DNA from: Hippasteria phrygiana
Lineage: Eukaryota > Echinodermata > Asteroidea > Valvatida > Goniasteridae
Reading direction: 5' to 3'
NCBI GenBank assembly: GCA_037893225.1
Contig: JAZGUH010000943.1
Coordinates: forward strand, 62,001 to 126,000
DNA length: 64,000 nt
A program made the translations under genes and the position numbers. This document shows positions 47,867 to 57,628 of this stretch, piece by piece (the stretch's first letter is position 1; each line of letters begins with the position of its first letter). The notes under the pieces are model-generated. The model worked only from the letters and a program-made list of their open reading frames with translations. It ran no database searches and was not told where the DNA came from.

Positions 47867-47992
47867 CAGAATGCAGCCACAACAACCTGGCACCTCCTCC
47901 TCATACTGTTCACGAGCCGGGTCACACGTTGCTGTGGGATGGCGTCCCATTCATCAATCAGGATCTGTTGCAGATCCTTCAAGCAAAAGGGG
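47867..47992 (-). pseudogene. Tc1/mariner transposase C-terminal remnant
   Basis: The minus-strand frame reads LKDLQQILIDEWDAIPQQRV then TRLVNSMRRRCQVVVAAF before a stop, with STRYTEAL continuing in frame after it. This matches the family's ending, W-x2-IPQ-x2-I/V-x2-L-x2-SM-x-RR then A-x-GG-x-T-x-Y. The stop falls where the conserved glycines should be. No DDE residues remain. Confidence 0.8.
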
Positions 47993-48304
47993 AATGCACT
48001 GTATGACAATAGCAATGCATTTTGTAACATTTCACTTTACACCCACCCCCATATTCAGCTGTGCTGCACATCCCCCAATTTCTTAATCATAACAAATGAC
48101 ACATCATTGTAAAGAAGAATAACAGGGCTTTCCAATGATACCAAATTTACGGAAAAGGAGTTGAAAACAAGAGAAAAATCGTCTGTCAAACGTATTCTTT
48201 TTTTTTTGCATTTTTACTAATCAGGGTCGAATATAACTGTTTTCAATAAAACAAATATACAAGACGTCACTTCTGCTTTTATTGCAATCTATACGGGGGG
48301 CATA

Positions 48305-48400
48305 TAGATGTTTTTCAATCCCTGCCTGATTCCGTGGGTTCCCGTGAAAGTCATTCCGGGGTTGTCTTTCAACTTTTAAATCCATCCCCAGGTTTCCCCA
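48305..48400 (+). repeat. Headless SINE body
   Basis: TTTTTCAATCCCTGCCTGAT, then TCCGTGGGTT, matches the SINE body at 8.03 kb. No A or B box is present. Confidence 0.5.
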
Positions 48401-48591
48401 GGCTGCAGTGTCTTATTGACCTCAGGAATTACTGGTCTCCGTACCAGTAGAAGAATAGAATTAATGAACTTGTAAAATGAACATGATCAACAAATCAATA
48501 CATCCATGAATCGTATTTTACCAATGAAGGTACTTCGTATTTGACTGCACGTATGACCCCATTTGCGTAGCATCTAGAGTAGCCAAAGACC

Positions 48592-48712
48592 CAAATGTAG
48601 CCCGAGCCCTTAGATGTAGCCTGCAGCAGCAATGTAGCCCCAACCCTGTGCATAAATGTAGCCCATGCCCTAAATGTAAAACCAGCCCTGTACGTAAATG
48701 TTGCCCTTGGAC
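48592..48712 (-). repeat. Short inverted array of the 24-bp repeat
   Basis: AAATGTAGCCCGAGCCCT, AGATGTAGCC, CAATGTAGCCCCAACCCTGT and similar units occur in the opposite orientation to the main array at 49.5 kb. A MITE and a LINE remnant lie between the two. Confidence 0.85.
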
Positions 48713-48740
48713 TTGTCTTCTCCTCAAACATATCTCAGGT

Positions 48741-48962
48741 ATAAGCCAGTTCGGTATCTCAAAGGTCAAAGGTTATTCGGGATAAAATTGCTGACGTAAT
48801 GTCACGCCATGTTACGCGAACGCCCATTTTGATTGAATTTAACACGTGCGCGTTGTTCGACCACCTTTTGCGTTCACACGCGCGCGTTAGGTCATGCGGG
48901 TCAGTCGGGATAAAATTTCATTGTGCACATTATGCGCAGTTGAAATACCGAACTGGCTTATT
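48741..48962. mobile_element. MITE, AATAAGCCAGTTCGGTAT family, copy 2
   Basis: Closely similar to the 9.4 kb copy throughout, including the internal GCGAACGC and ACACGCGCGCG stretches, with the same terminal repeats. No matching target duplication flanks it. It sits four bases from the first recognisable LINE remnant sequence. Confidence 0.88.
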
Positions 48963-48965
48963 GCA

Positions 48966-49530
48966 AAGAGTGCTTTTATTCCAGTTGGTTGTCTTTATCG
49001 AGCTCGGAAGTATCTACCTCCTGTTGCTATCCTTTACCTTTACAAGACAACTATACGTCCTCTTATGGAGTACTGTTCACATATCTGGGCTGGTGGTTCT
49101 GCTAGTTATTCTAAGAGTACAGAAGGTTGGGTCATTAGGTTGGAGAAGAGTTGGGCTCATCGTCCTTACAATCACTCTCTCGCCGGAGATCTGTTGCTAC
49201 TCTTGGTATGTTCTACAGATATTTCCATGGTAAATGTTCCACCGGCTTGTCCAGCTTGGTTCCACCAGTTAGGTTGTTTGAGCGTGAAACTCGGCCTTCC
49301 GCGTATTCCCTAGCTGTACCTCAATGTAGAACAAAGAGCTTGCCATTAGCCTTTTTCCCTCGTTCTGTATCTCTATGGAATTCTTTGCCTCGTGCATGTT
49401 TCCCTTCGTCTTACGATTTTTCCTGCTTCAAGAGGAATCTTAATTCCTACCTCTTGCATATTTGATGCCTTTTCTTTCCTGTAGCTCCGTACCTTGAGTG
49501 GCTTTTGGCGTTATTCTGGGTGAACTAAAA
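48966..49530 (+). pseudogene. Broken LINE 3' end (reverse-transcriptase C-terminus)
   Basis: Two overlapping frames carry the C-terminal part of a Jockey/CR1-type reverse transcriptase. One reads PVGCLYRARKYLPPVAILYL then YKTTIRPLMEYCSHIWAG. The other, after a frameshift near 49150-49200, reads YSLAVPQCRTKSLPLAFF then PRSVSLWNSLPRACFP, ending NLNSYLL at about 49460. This block follows the palm domain in such LINEs. The catalytic part is absent, so the copy is 5' truncated and dead. A MITE abuts its 5' side and a minisatellite its 3' side. Confidence 0.85.
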
Positions 49531-49532
49531 GG

Positions 49533-50210
49533 TGGAGCTACATTTAGGTACAGGGTTGAGGCTACATTTAGGTACACAGCTGAGGATACATTGAGGTACA
49601 GGGCTGAGGCTACATTGAGGTACAGGGCTGAGGCTACATTGAGGTACAGGGCTTAGGCTACATTTAGGTACAGGGCCGAGGCTACATTTAGGTACAGGGC
49701 TGAGCTACATTTAGGTACAGGGCCGATGCTGCATTGAGGTACAGGGCTGATACTACATTAAGGTACAGGGATGAGGCTAGATTTAGGTACAGGGCTGAGG
49801 CTACATTGAGGTACAGGGCCAAGGCTACATTGGGGTACAGGGCCGAGGCTACATTGAGGTACAGGGCCGAGGCTACATTGAGGTACAGATCTGAGGCTAC
49901 ATTAAGGTACAGGGCCGAGGCTACATTAAGGTAAAGGCCTAGGCTGCATTTAGGTACAAGGCCGAGGCTACATTGAGGTAGAGGGGTGAGGCTACATTAA
50001 GGTACAGGGTTAAGGCTACATTTAGGTACAGGGCTGAGGCTACATTGAGGTACAGGGCTGAGGCTACATTGAGTTTCAGGGCTTAGGCTACATTTAGGTA
50101 CAGGGTTGAGGCTACATTGAGGTACAGGACTAAGGCTACATTGAAGTACAAGGCTGAGGCTACATTGAGTCGCAGGCGGGTCTCTGGCTAAATTTAGGGT
50201 GCCGAACACA
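49533..50210 (+). repeat. 24-bp minisatellite array, about 28 units
   Basis: Unit GGCTACATTGAGGTACAG plus GGCTGA, repeated with substitutions (TTTAGG/TTGAGG, GGGCTGAG/GGGCCGAG) and a few indels. Because 24 is a multiple of three, open frames arise on both strands (RYRAEATL and CSLSPVPQ octapeptides). These are a consequence of the period, not evidence of a gene. Confidence 0.95.
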
Positions 50211-50214
50211 GGTC

Positions 50215-51035
50215 ACCATTTCTCTTATTAAAAGATCACTGCTGTGAAGTCATCATGTATATATGTATCGAACACCATATATGGTACTACTAGATTGACC
50301 AAGATTTCAATTTAAAATCACTTATCTATCTTACCCATGGAGATCTCAAGTATTCTATCACTTTTGGATAAATGTAGCCCCTTTGATAGTTCCTGCTTTC
50401 AAAAGCCAAGCCTACTGTAAGTCCTTTGTGGAATTTTGATTGTCAAGGTAAGAGTTCCCCCATCGCCAAAAGGCAGTGGAATTTCTCAGTAAATACGCCC
50501 GGCTTGCAGTCTTGATCGACTGTTGATGTGATATTTACCCATTCTTCCCAAGAGAACGTCTATGGCTTTTAATCTCTAGAGGCATACGATCCTTTCATTT
50601 CAAAGTACCCACTCAGTAATGACTGTCCCATTTGTAACTGTGTACATCGAATGTCACTCCCTGCCTCTGTCAATATCGCAGGAATGATGGTCGTAAACAG
50701 CATAGCTTAGCTTCCCGCACAGTACCGGTAATTGTCTAACGTGTATATGTGCTTCAGTTTAAGTTTGCAAAATCAAAGGTTTGCACAAATAACAATAAAG
50801 ATATGGGGGAAATGTTTTGAATGATTCTAGAATGTGATTTAACGTCATGGAAAGAATAATGCTTGTTTTTACTATACTACTATCGGGTACATGGCAAAAA
50901 TGTTTTGTTTTTGATGGGGCACGCCTAATTCGTTTTCTGAGACAAGTTTTGATATATAACTAAGACACAAAATGACATTAAAAATCTTAATTTCTTACGT
51001 GTTTATAATAGTTTCCGAACCATTAAACATGTTTT
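50215..51035. other. No supported gene
   Basis: Unique-looking sequence after the minisatellite. Nothing recognised. Confidence 0.6.
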
Positions 51036-51040
51036 ATTTA

Positions 51041-51110
51041 TTTTCAAAGTGAACAAAGAAAACTGGTAGGAGCGGGATTCGAACCTGCGACCTCTAGAAC
51101 ACCGTGCCAA
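51041..51110 (-). mobile_element. tRNA-derived SINE, copy 2
   Basis: GAGGTCGCAGGTTCGAATCC, then CGCTCCTACC, and the tail TTTCTTTGTTCACTTTGAAA match the 39.7 kb copy. The A-box half is diverged. Confidence 0.7.
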
Positions 51111-51409
51111 CCTCAAATTTACCTAGTCAGGTTCCTTTGTGGTTTGTCTGATGATTTTTTTTAATGTAAACATCTGAAAAGGCAAACGTAAAATAATATA
51201 GTATTTGGTTTTTCAACTACCTTCCGTAACACGCACGATTGGCGGTTTGGTATATTTACAAACAAATGACGGTTGCAAACTACAGGAAAAACATCATTTA
51301 TGCTAGAATAATTCAGCCGGTACATCGTTGAGTCTAGTCTGGACTTGCCTGTGCTTAACCACGCCATTTTTTTTCTAGTTTTGCCGAGGTACTTTTATTA
51401 TCAGATTTC

Positions 51410-51549
51410 ATGGCCGCTGCCGGCTCGTGTCCCGAAGACGCACAAGTGTACAAATCTGATTCACCTGCAATTGCTCCAGATTTTTTTAAAACAAATTTGC
51501 CGACGAAGGGCTCCTCCTGCGGGGATTGGTGGATTTCTTTTTCGGATAG
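51410..51549 (+). CDS. Candidate first coding exon, unknown product
   Basis: An ATG in good context (TTTCATGG) opens 46 codons plus two bases. The translation is MAAAGSCPEDAQVYKSDSPA then IAPDFFKTNLPTKGSS and CGDWWISFSD. It ends at AG|GTAGAC, a plausible donor, with the in-frame stop TAG lying only in the presumed intron. A pyrimidine run ending CTAG at about 51367-51376 could be the acceptor of an internal exon carrying some 5' UTR. Composition looks protein-like and the local GC is higher than in flanking DNA. I do not recognise the family, and a chance frame cannot be excluded. Confidence 0.3.
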
Positions 51550-51686
51550 GTAGACCCGCAGGGGGGTATTTGTGCGCCAGAGCTTGTTGACAGAAAGTAT
51601 TTTTCTCACCGTCCATAAAATATCCGGATGAGCCTTGGTAACCGAATTTGAGTTTGTTCCAGAATGCGGAAAGTTCATGTGATTAA

Positions 51687-51755
51687 CAGTGGCGTATCCA
51701 GGTTAGGGATCGGGTGGGGGGAAATATTTTTGTTTAATGGGGGGGGGGGGGGGGG
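51687..51755 (+). repeat. hAT-like terminal motif followed by a G-tract
   Basis: CAGTGGCGTATCCAGG at 51687-51702, then GGGATCGGGTGGGG and a 17-base G-run ending at 51755. Confidence 0.5.
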
Positions 51756-51759
51756 CGGC

Positions 51760-54150
51760 TGAACATTACTTTGAAAAGTAGACGGGTTAAGGGGAGTCGT
51801 ACGAGGTGTGAAGTGCGGCGATTTGAAGAGCTTCAGACAAAAATACATTATACACAAGAACAAAGGAAAACAAGAACTAGTGAAGACGCGCATTTTTTTC
51901 GTAAGGCTGCAATGCCCGGCCTCTGAACATTTCAATTGAATTGATTTTTCCATTATACCAGCAAATTATCGAAGAAATTTGAACGAAAAAGCACTGACTA
52001 CGTTCTGCGCAATAGTTTGGTCATCCTATTATATTGTTTTATTATGTGCTACGCGGTAAGATTGATAAATAGATTAATTAATCTGCAGGAATTAGGAGCG
52101 TCCCGCTCCTAATTCAAAATTCGAAACTTATTCAATGTGTTTATCGTCGGTCGATTGTTTTGTGGAATATATCATTGGAAAGCTCATAACTTCGCTAACA
52201 AATGAGCAATTTCATTTAAGGGTGATACAACCCCGATGTACGGACATAGCAGTTTTAATAGTCTAAACAGAGAGATGTTTTAAGATAACAAAAGTTTGAG
52301 ACCTGCTATGAATAGAAAAACATTAAGTTATGCAGAGAGCAAGTGCATATCAAAACGTAGTCTGTCTTAGTGATTCATGCGCGCTACGCCACAGTAGTCC
52401 CGGTGATGAAACATTATAGAGGTTGAGATTTCGTTGTATGTACGTCTGTGTGTACGTGAACACTTTTTTTTTGCGCACGACTTATACCGGTGTCAGATGA
52501 ATATCCGACCATGAATATCCGACTCCTCTTTTCTATTATTGGTTAAACCCTTACACGTGACCGGCCACTCTGCCAATAATCGATTCATCGATCACTTAGG
52601 CCTAAGGCATGTGCAATGCAATACTACAATATTTCATGGTGACAAAATTTCTTGCGCTGCATGCACAGCTAGCTCTATACATACGTAATTGCAGTGACTC
52701 TCGCATCGCCTTGTTGTAGCAAACACACAGCTTACAAACGAAATCGGAAAAATATGCAAGTTAAGGTAATGTAATAGTTTCACGTTTGTGACACTATGAA
52801 CATCTAACAAAAGAAAAACGGCGCACTAAACAATGAACATCCATTGTTACTTGGCACTAAATCAATTGTTACTTGTTCACAGTGTGATAGCACATCCATG
52901 CCAGCGTCCGTTTTGAAAAGAGGTTGCACAGAGGGAGAGACACTTATGTTTAAATATTTGAAAAGGTCTTTTCAGACTACGCATGCGCATTTACAATTCA
53001 AACTCATGTTTGAGATAGCCCAGTAAGCCCACCATGAGTAAAAAAGCGGGTGATTGTTAACGTATAGCAACTAAGTTCAAACGCAGGATCTCTTTGTATG
53101 TTTGAATAACGAATCCCGTCAGACTTTTGGCTTCACTCAGGCACTTATCCTAAATTATTTTACCATATCTTTCCATATTCAAAGTACAAAGGCTTCATTT
53201 CTTTGTTACGCAAAGTCCAACATGTTCAATAATATTTCGGAAAGAGAAATACTTTATTTTTGCTTAATTGGAGGCATATCTACTTATACAGGGTGGTCAA
53301 AAAAAAAACCGGAACGGCATACTTCCACTACCTTTAGAGTCAAACCACCTGTACTGATGGATGGAGAATCTTTTTAGAAGAAAAATGATACTTTAAGACC
53401 TCCCTATTCGGTCCAGTAGTTTTTGCTCCATAGCCTATTTTGTGAAGCAAAGTCGGGTCACTTGGCCATTTCAAACTTGTAAAATCGATTTTACACTGTA
53501 AAAACTTTTGTAAGGCTGCTTGTCTCGGTACGTGACGTTCAAAATCTCAACTGAAAAATCGTACGTTTATATGGAAATCTCAGCCTCTCTATTGTTTCAG
53601 ATTTTTGCTTAAATTAATAGCCGCATTGTTACATACAGCCGGAACTGCGGTGGTGTTGGATTCATTCAACCGTGCACACGGATTCATGCGTGTAAGGAGA
53701 ACATACGCCCTCTGACGTCACGTGTTTACATCTATATTGAAATGTCCCAGTGGTATGCAAATGAATCGATTTTTGCATGAAATTTCGTTTAGGAGTGACG
53801 TGCAGGTCAGATCGCTTTTGAATTATATGACCTTTGAGGTCACTCCTTAACCAATTTTATGGAAAACACGATGCGTGCGCATACCGCCGGTGCATTTGAA
53901 TATAGGGCGGTTTAGATGTAAACAAAAATGGTCTATACGTAGATCGTATCCAGCAGGCGCTGAAAATTAAATTATTGCATGGTGAATACATGTACATCTT
54001 GTTCACCCAAATGACTAGGTATCGTGAAATGTAAATGAAACTACCATGTGTGGACCGCCTTGGATCAGTGATCATCATCGTACAGAACTTTTTCGCCTAT
54101 GTGACCAGACAGCGTGAAATATAACCCAGACATGTCGACCGCCTCAGAGT
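51760..54150. other. No supported gene; possible transposon end at 53285
   Basis: ATACAGGGTGGTCAAAAAAA at about 53287 resembles a mariner-type terminus, but no inverted partner was found. A diverged direct repeat of about 55 bp (GTGAAATGTAAATGAAACTA / GTGAAATATAACCCAGACAT, each leading to GACCGCCT) lies at 54022-54065 and 54110-54147. Confidence 0.45.
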
Positions 54151-54153
54151 GAT

Positions 54154-57100
54154 TATTTTTTTTATTTTTATTTTTTTTTTTTTATTTATTTCAACAACAT
54201 CCAACAGCGCGAACGCCAAAATAGGATGGATATAACAAATATAAGTAAAATAAGTAAACAGAAGAGACATAAATATTATAGTAAATTGCACTCAGTACGG
54301 GTAAACATGATATAAATGTCAAACATACAATATGGAGGATAGACAATAACTAAAAAATCTGCTTAACTGTTGATTTAAAACTAAAAAACGACTGACTAAA
54401 AATATCAATATTAGAACTAACACGAGCAATGGAATTATATGAAGAAGTCAATCGATGAATAAACCCATTTGTTGTAGCACAGACCCTATTATTTGGAACA
54501 TAAAACACATCAGGAAATCGGAGGTTAGGACGAGAAACCTTCAAAGGAAAAGAAGAAATCAAATCACAAGAAAAATGAGAATTTATACATTTATAAAGAA
54601 AAGTCAGATCCAGAGTTTGCCTACGTTGCTTAAGTGAATCCAGAGAAATATCAACCTCATTGCTGCCAAGAAAGCGATAAAATTTGCTTTGTACACGCTC
54701 AATACGTGCCTCCTGGGAAGCAGGTATTGAGTTGAAACAGACCGAAGAAAATTCAAGACTTGGCCTTACAAGAGAACAGTAAAGCACTTTTTTAGTTTTG
54801 GAGTCTAAATTTTTGCAGTGACGCCAAAAAATACCCAACATACGATTTGCTTTGGCAACAATGTGGTCAATATGTGGATTGAATGTTAATTTCGAGTCAA
54901 TTAGAATACCAAGATCTTTGTGAATGTTTACCCTTTCCAGATGTGATTGAGCTAATTCAAAATTATGCAAGATGGGCTGCTTCTTGAGTGTTAAAGTAAG
55001 AACCTTACATTTAGAAGGATTCAACATTAACCTCCATGTAGAAGACCATGCAGAGAGCCTATCCAGATCCTCCTGAAGAAGTAAAGCATCGTCTGGTACC
55101 CGGATCGTGCGGAACAGCTTCAAATCATCAGCAAATAAAAGGCTTTGAGAATGATCAAAAATTAGGGGAATATCGTTGACAAACATATTAAAGAATAAAG
55201 GGCCCAAAACAGACCCTTGGGGGACACCAGAAGTCACAGGTTGCCAGCTGGAAAAGCTTCCGCTGAGTAAAACCCGTTGCTGTCGATTAGTCAAGTAGCT
55301 GTGGATCCAACTATACAAGTTACCTGAAATACCGTACTTACTGATTTTGTACAATAAGAGATCGTGACAGACTGTGTCAAATGCTTTTGAGAAGTCGGTG
55401 TAAATAACATCACACTGTACCTTTTCATCCAGTGCCTGATAAGCACTGGAAAGCATTGTGACAAGATTAGTTTCACATGAACGACCAGGAACAAAACCAT
55501 GCTGATTATCACACACCACTGGAGATATGTGATCCACTATGTTCTCAGCAACAATTTTCTCCAGAATTTTTGACAATGTGGGTAAAAGTGAAATCGGACG
55601 AAAGTTTGTTACAGAAGTACGGGAACCTCCCTTATGCACTGGGCATATATTGGCCGATTTCCAAAGGGTAGGGAAAATGCCAGAATTCAAGGATTTCTGA
55701 AAAATCATGGTGAGGGGAATGCTCAGGGGAACAGCACGAGATTTCAGAACTTTGTTACTGACATTATCACAGCCAGAGCTTTTGTGAGGTTGAATTTTCT
55801 TGAGAAGCTGTTCCACACGATTGCGGTTCACCAAAATTTTCGACAGAGCTCCAACAGGATACTCAGGAAGATCTGGAAAAGCATCAAAGCGGTCAATCCT
55901 GAAAACAGAACAAAAATAATCATTAAACAAGGATACTTTTGAGTTGTCCGTAAAAGCGTATCTATTATCTAAACTAATCACGGAGGTAGTGGGAGACTGT
56001 TTATAGTTGGATTTCAACCAAGACCAAAATCTTTTGGGGTTTTCATGCAATTTTGTAGATAATTTGGCAATGTACATTTCACGTTTAGCCCGACACAAGT
56101 GTTTAAAATTCCTTCTGGCAACCCTGAATTCTTCATTATGAAAATGTGTTTTGTAAGCTTTCATAAGTTTGTGCTTAGAATTCTTAAGCTTGAAGGCCTT
56201 TCTAACTTCTTTGTCGAACCATGGGGGACTATGTTTAGAAGACCTTACTGTGGGAACACACTCTTTCACTGTATTTTCAACGACAGAGTAAAACAAATTA
56301 AGGGCATCATTGACATCATAACAATCCAATGCACCCCAAGGAAAATTGTAAAATTTAGTCAACATGAGCAACCAATCTGCCTTAGCAAAATTATACACAG
56401 TTCTATTGTTGTGTTTGCTGTAAATACTTCTCTCTAAATCAAAATCAATATGTAGAGATTCATGGTCAGAATCAAAAATCCTATCGCCAATACTAATATC
56501 GCAATTGAGGCTAGAATGGTCATTACAAAGGACTAAATCTAAAATGTTATCCAAACGAGTTGCTTTAGTGTTGAGTTGCACAAGAGAAAAACCGTTTAGG
56601 ATGTGATCACTAAAAAAGGTGTTTGTAGCATTATTTTTAGTTAAAACATACGAATCATCGTCATACCATTTAAAATCAGGGAGGTTAAAATCACCTAACA
56701 ATATAACATCGTGTCTATTATATTGCACTAAAATCGACTCTAAGGAAAGCTGTAATGCATTTAATGAGTCTATGCTTGCATTTGGTGGGCGATAATACAG
56801 TCCAACAATGCATTTCTTTCTCGAAGAAACTCCAAGTTCAATCCACATCAGTTCACAGTCATCATTTTCAAATTCCTGGAGCCTTCTTGAAATAATCGCA
56901 TTGTTGACCAATGTTAGTAATCCTCCTCCTCTGCTGTTGTTATTCCTATCCCGTCGATACACGGCACAGTCAGTGAAGCTCAACTCAGCATCCAACACAT
57001 GATCATTCAGCCACGTCTCGGTTAAACACACAACCTGGAAGTTGTTGCTCTCAATATTAACACGAAGGGAAGATTTATAATCATCGAGTTTGTTTTTAAG

Positions 57101-57600
57101 GCTACGCACATTCTGGTAGTAGAGAGACACCTTGTGGTGATTAGATCCTGGACCAGGATTCAGCTCGATGTCTCCCGCTAACAAGGGCTGGCCAAGTTGA
57201 GCACGAAACGTGGCAACGTGGTTGGAATAATACGACACACGTTTCCCAGCATTCTGAGAATGGCGAGTACCAGCAATATCTGGCATGGACAGTACTCTTC
57301 CATATTTTAGCGATGAAGCAGCATGCAAAGTTGAGCCCAAATTCAAAGATGTCAGATGGTAGGTATGGTGGAGTGGGAAACAAATGAGTATTACACTTCT
57401 GTAATTAGCACTGGCATACACACAGCATGGTTGGTTCATTATATGGCTGGAATTCCAAACATGGCAAAAGTGCCAAGAAATCCCCACACTGCAACTAGCA
57501 CCAGCACTATCAGTGTTTGTCAAAAGTTTACTGTTTAGAAGGAAACTGGAACAAAGGCCCACACTCACGTCCAAAGTACATATCTCGTATGCAGCGGGTT
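54154..57600 (-). mobile_element. Near-full-length CR1/Jockey-like LINE insertion
   Basis: The element comprises the polyprotein frame, a 3' untranslated stretch of about 195 bp below 54350, and an A-rich tail seen as T-runs with scattered A at about 54152-54190. The 5' boundary is uncertain. Recognisable LINE coding sequence stops near 57574, and an unrelated inverted-repeat element begins at 57629. I could not find a convincing target-site duplication by eye. The intact frame suggests a recent insertion compared with the decayed LINE fragments near 44 and 49 kb. Confidence 0.85.
54350..57439 (-). CDS. LINE polyprotein: 2A-like peptide, APE endonuclease, reverse transcriptase
   Basis: Encodes the enzyme of a CR1/Jockey-type non-LTR retrotransposon, which nicks target DNA and copies its own RNA there. 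The frame opens after a TAA near 57598 but has no ATG until 57439, so I start there; upstream in-frame codons may be leader from a truncated copy. Numbering residues from the first open codon at 57574, a 2A motif (GDIELNPGP) lies at 134-142. The APE endonuclease follows at about 150-372, with TETW at 185-188, YRPPN, LGDFN at 293-297 and SDH at 369-371. Reverse-transcriptase motifs are NFRPISLLP at 657-665, DFSKAFDT from 727, GVPQGSVLGP from 783 and FADD at 814-817. A C-terminal region runs to 1074. There is no internal stop or frameshift, unlike the other LINEs here. No ORF1 is seen upstream. The clade assignment is inference. Confidence 0.93.
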   Translation of the reverse strand: MNQPCCVYASANYRSVILICFPLHHTYHLTSLNLGSTLHAASSLKYGRVLSMPDIAGTRHSQNAGKRVSYYSNHVATFRAQLGQPLLAGDIELNPGPGSNHHKVSLYYQNVRSLKNKLDDYKSSLRVNIESNNFQVVCLTETWLNDHVLDAELSFTDCAVYRRDRNNNSRGGGLLTLVNNAIISRRLQEFENDDCELMWIELGVSSRKKCIVGLYYRPPNASIDSLNALQLSLESILVQYNRHDVILLGDFNLPDFKWYDDDSYVLTKNNATNTFFSDHILNGFSLVQLNTKATRLDNILDLVLCNDHSSLNCDISIGDRIFDSDHESLHIDFDLERSIYSKHNNRTVYNFAKADWLLMLTKFYNFPWGALDCYDVNDALNLFYSVVENTVKECVPTVRSSKHSPPWFDKEVRKAFKLKNSKHKLMKAYKTHFHNEEFRVARRNFKHLCRAKREMYIAKLSTKLHENPKRFWSWLKSNYKQSPTTSVISLDNRYAFTDNSKVSLFNDYFCSVFRIDRFDAFPDLPEYPVGALSKILVNRNRVEQLLKKIQPHKSSGCDNVSNKVLKSRAVPLSIPLTMIFQKSLNSGIFPTLWKSANICPVHKGGSRTSVTNFRPISLLPTLSKILEKIVAENIVDHISPVVCDNQHGFVPGRSCETNLVTMLSSAYQALDEKVQCDVIYTDFSKAFDTVCHDLLLYKISKYGISGNLYSWIHSYLTNRQQRVLLSGSFSSWQPVTSGVPQGSVLGPLFFNMFVNDIPLIFDHSQSLLFADDLKLFRTIRVPDDALLLQEDLDRLSAWSSTWRLMLNPSKCKVLTLTLKKQPILHNFELAQSHLERVNIHKDLGILIDSKLTFNPHIDHIVAKANRMLGIFWRHCKNLDSKTKKVLYCSLVRPSLEFSSVCFNSIPASQEARIERVQSKFYRFLGSNEVDISLDSLKQRRQTLDLTFLYKCINSHFSCDLISSFPLKVSRPNLRFPDVFYVPNNRVCATTNGFIHRLTSSYNSIARVSSNIDIFSQSFFSFKSTVKQIF

Positions 57601-57628
57601 AAACCACTTGCGTGCACGCACACAGTCA

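Larger units (their letters stand above)
46956..48191 (-). mobile_element. Tc1/mariner element with 187-bp inverted arms
   Basis: The right arm (48005-48191) is an inverted match to the left arm, which is split into 46956-47096 and 47451-47496; both total 187 bp. The arms begin GTTTGACAGACGATTT. The transposase is mostly deleted: only the C-terminus survives (47867-47992). The left end may extend to about 46924, as TAAACTCCTCAAACAAAG looks like a transposon terminus, but the right counterpart is missing. Confidence 0.85.

Noticed and set aside
49734..50209. Octapeptide-repeat open frames on both strands (RYRAEATL... and CSLSPVPQ...)
   Set aside because: They follow automatically from the 24-bp tandem period; there are no flanking gene signals.
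53287..53320. Mariner-like terminus ATACAGGGTGGTCAAAAAAA
   Set aside because: No inverted partner or transposase found within the following few kb, so no element could be called.
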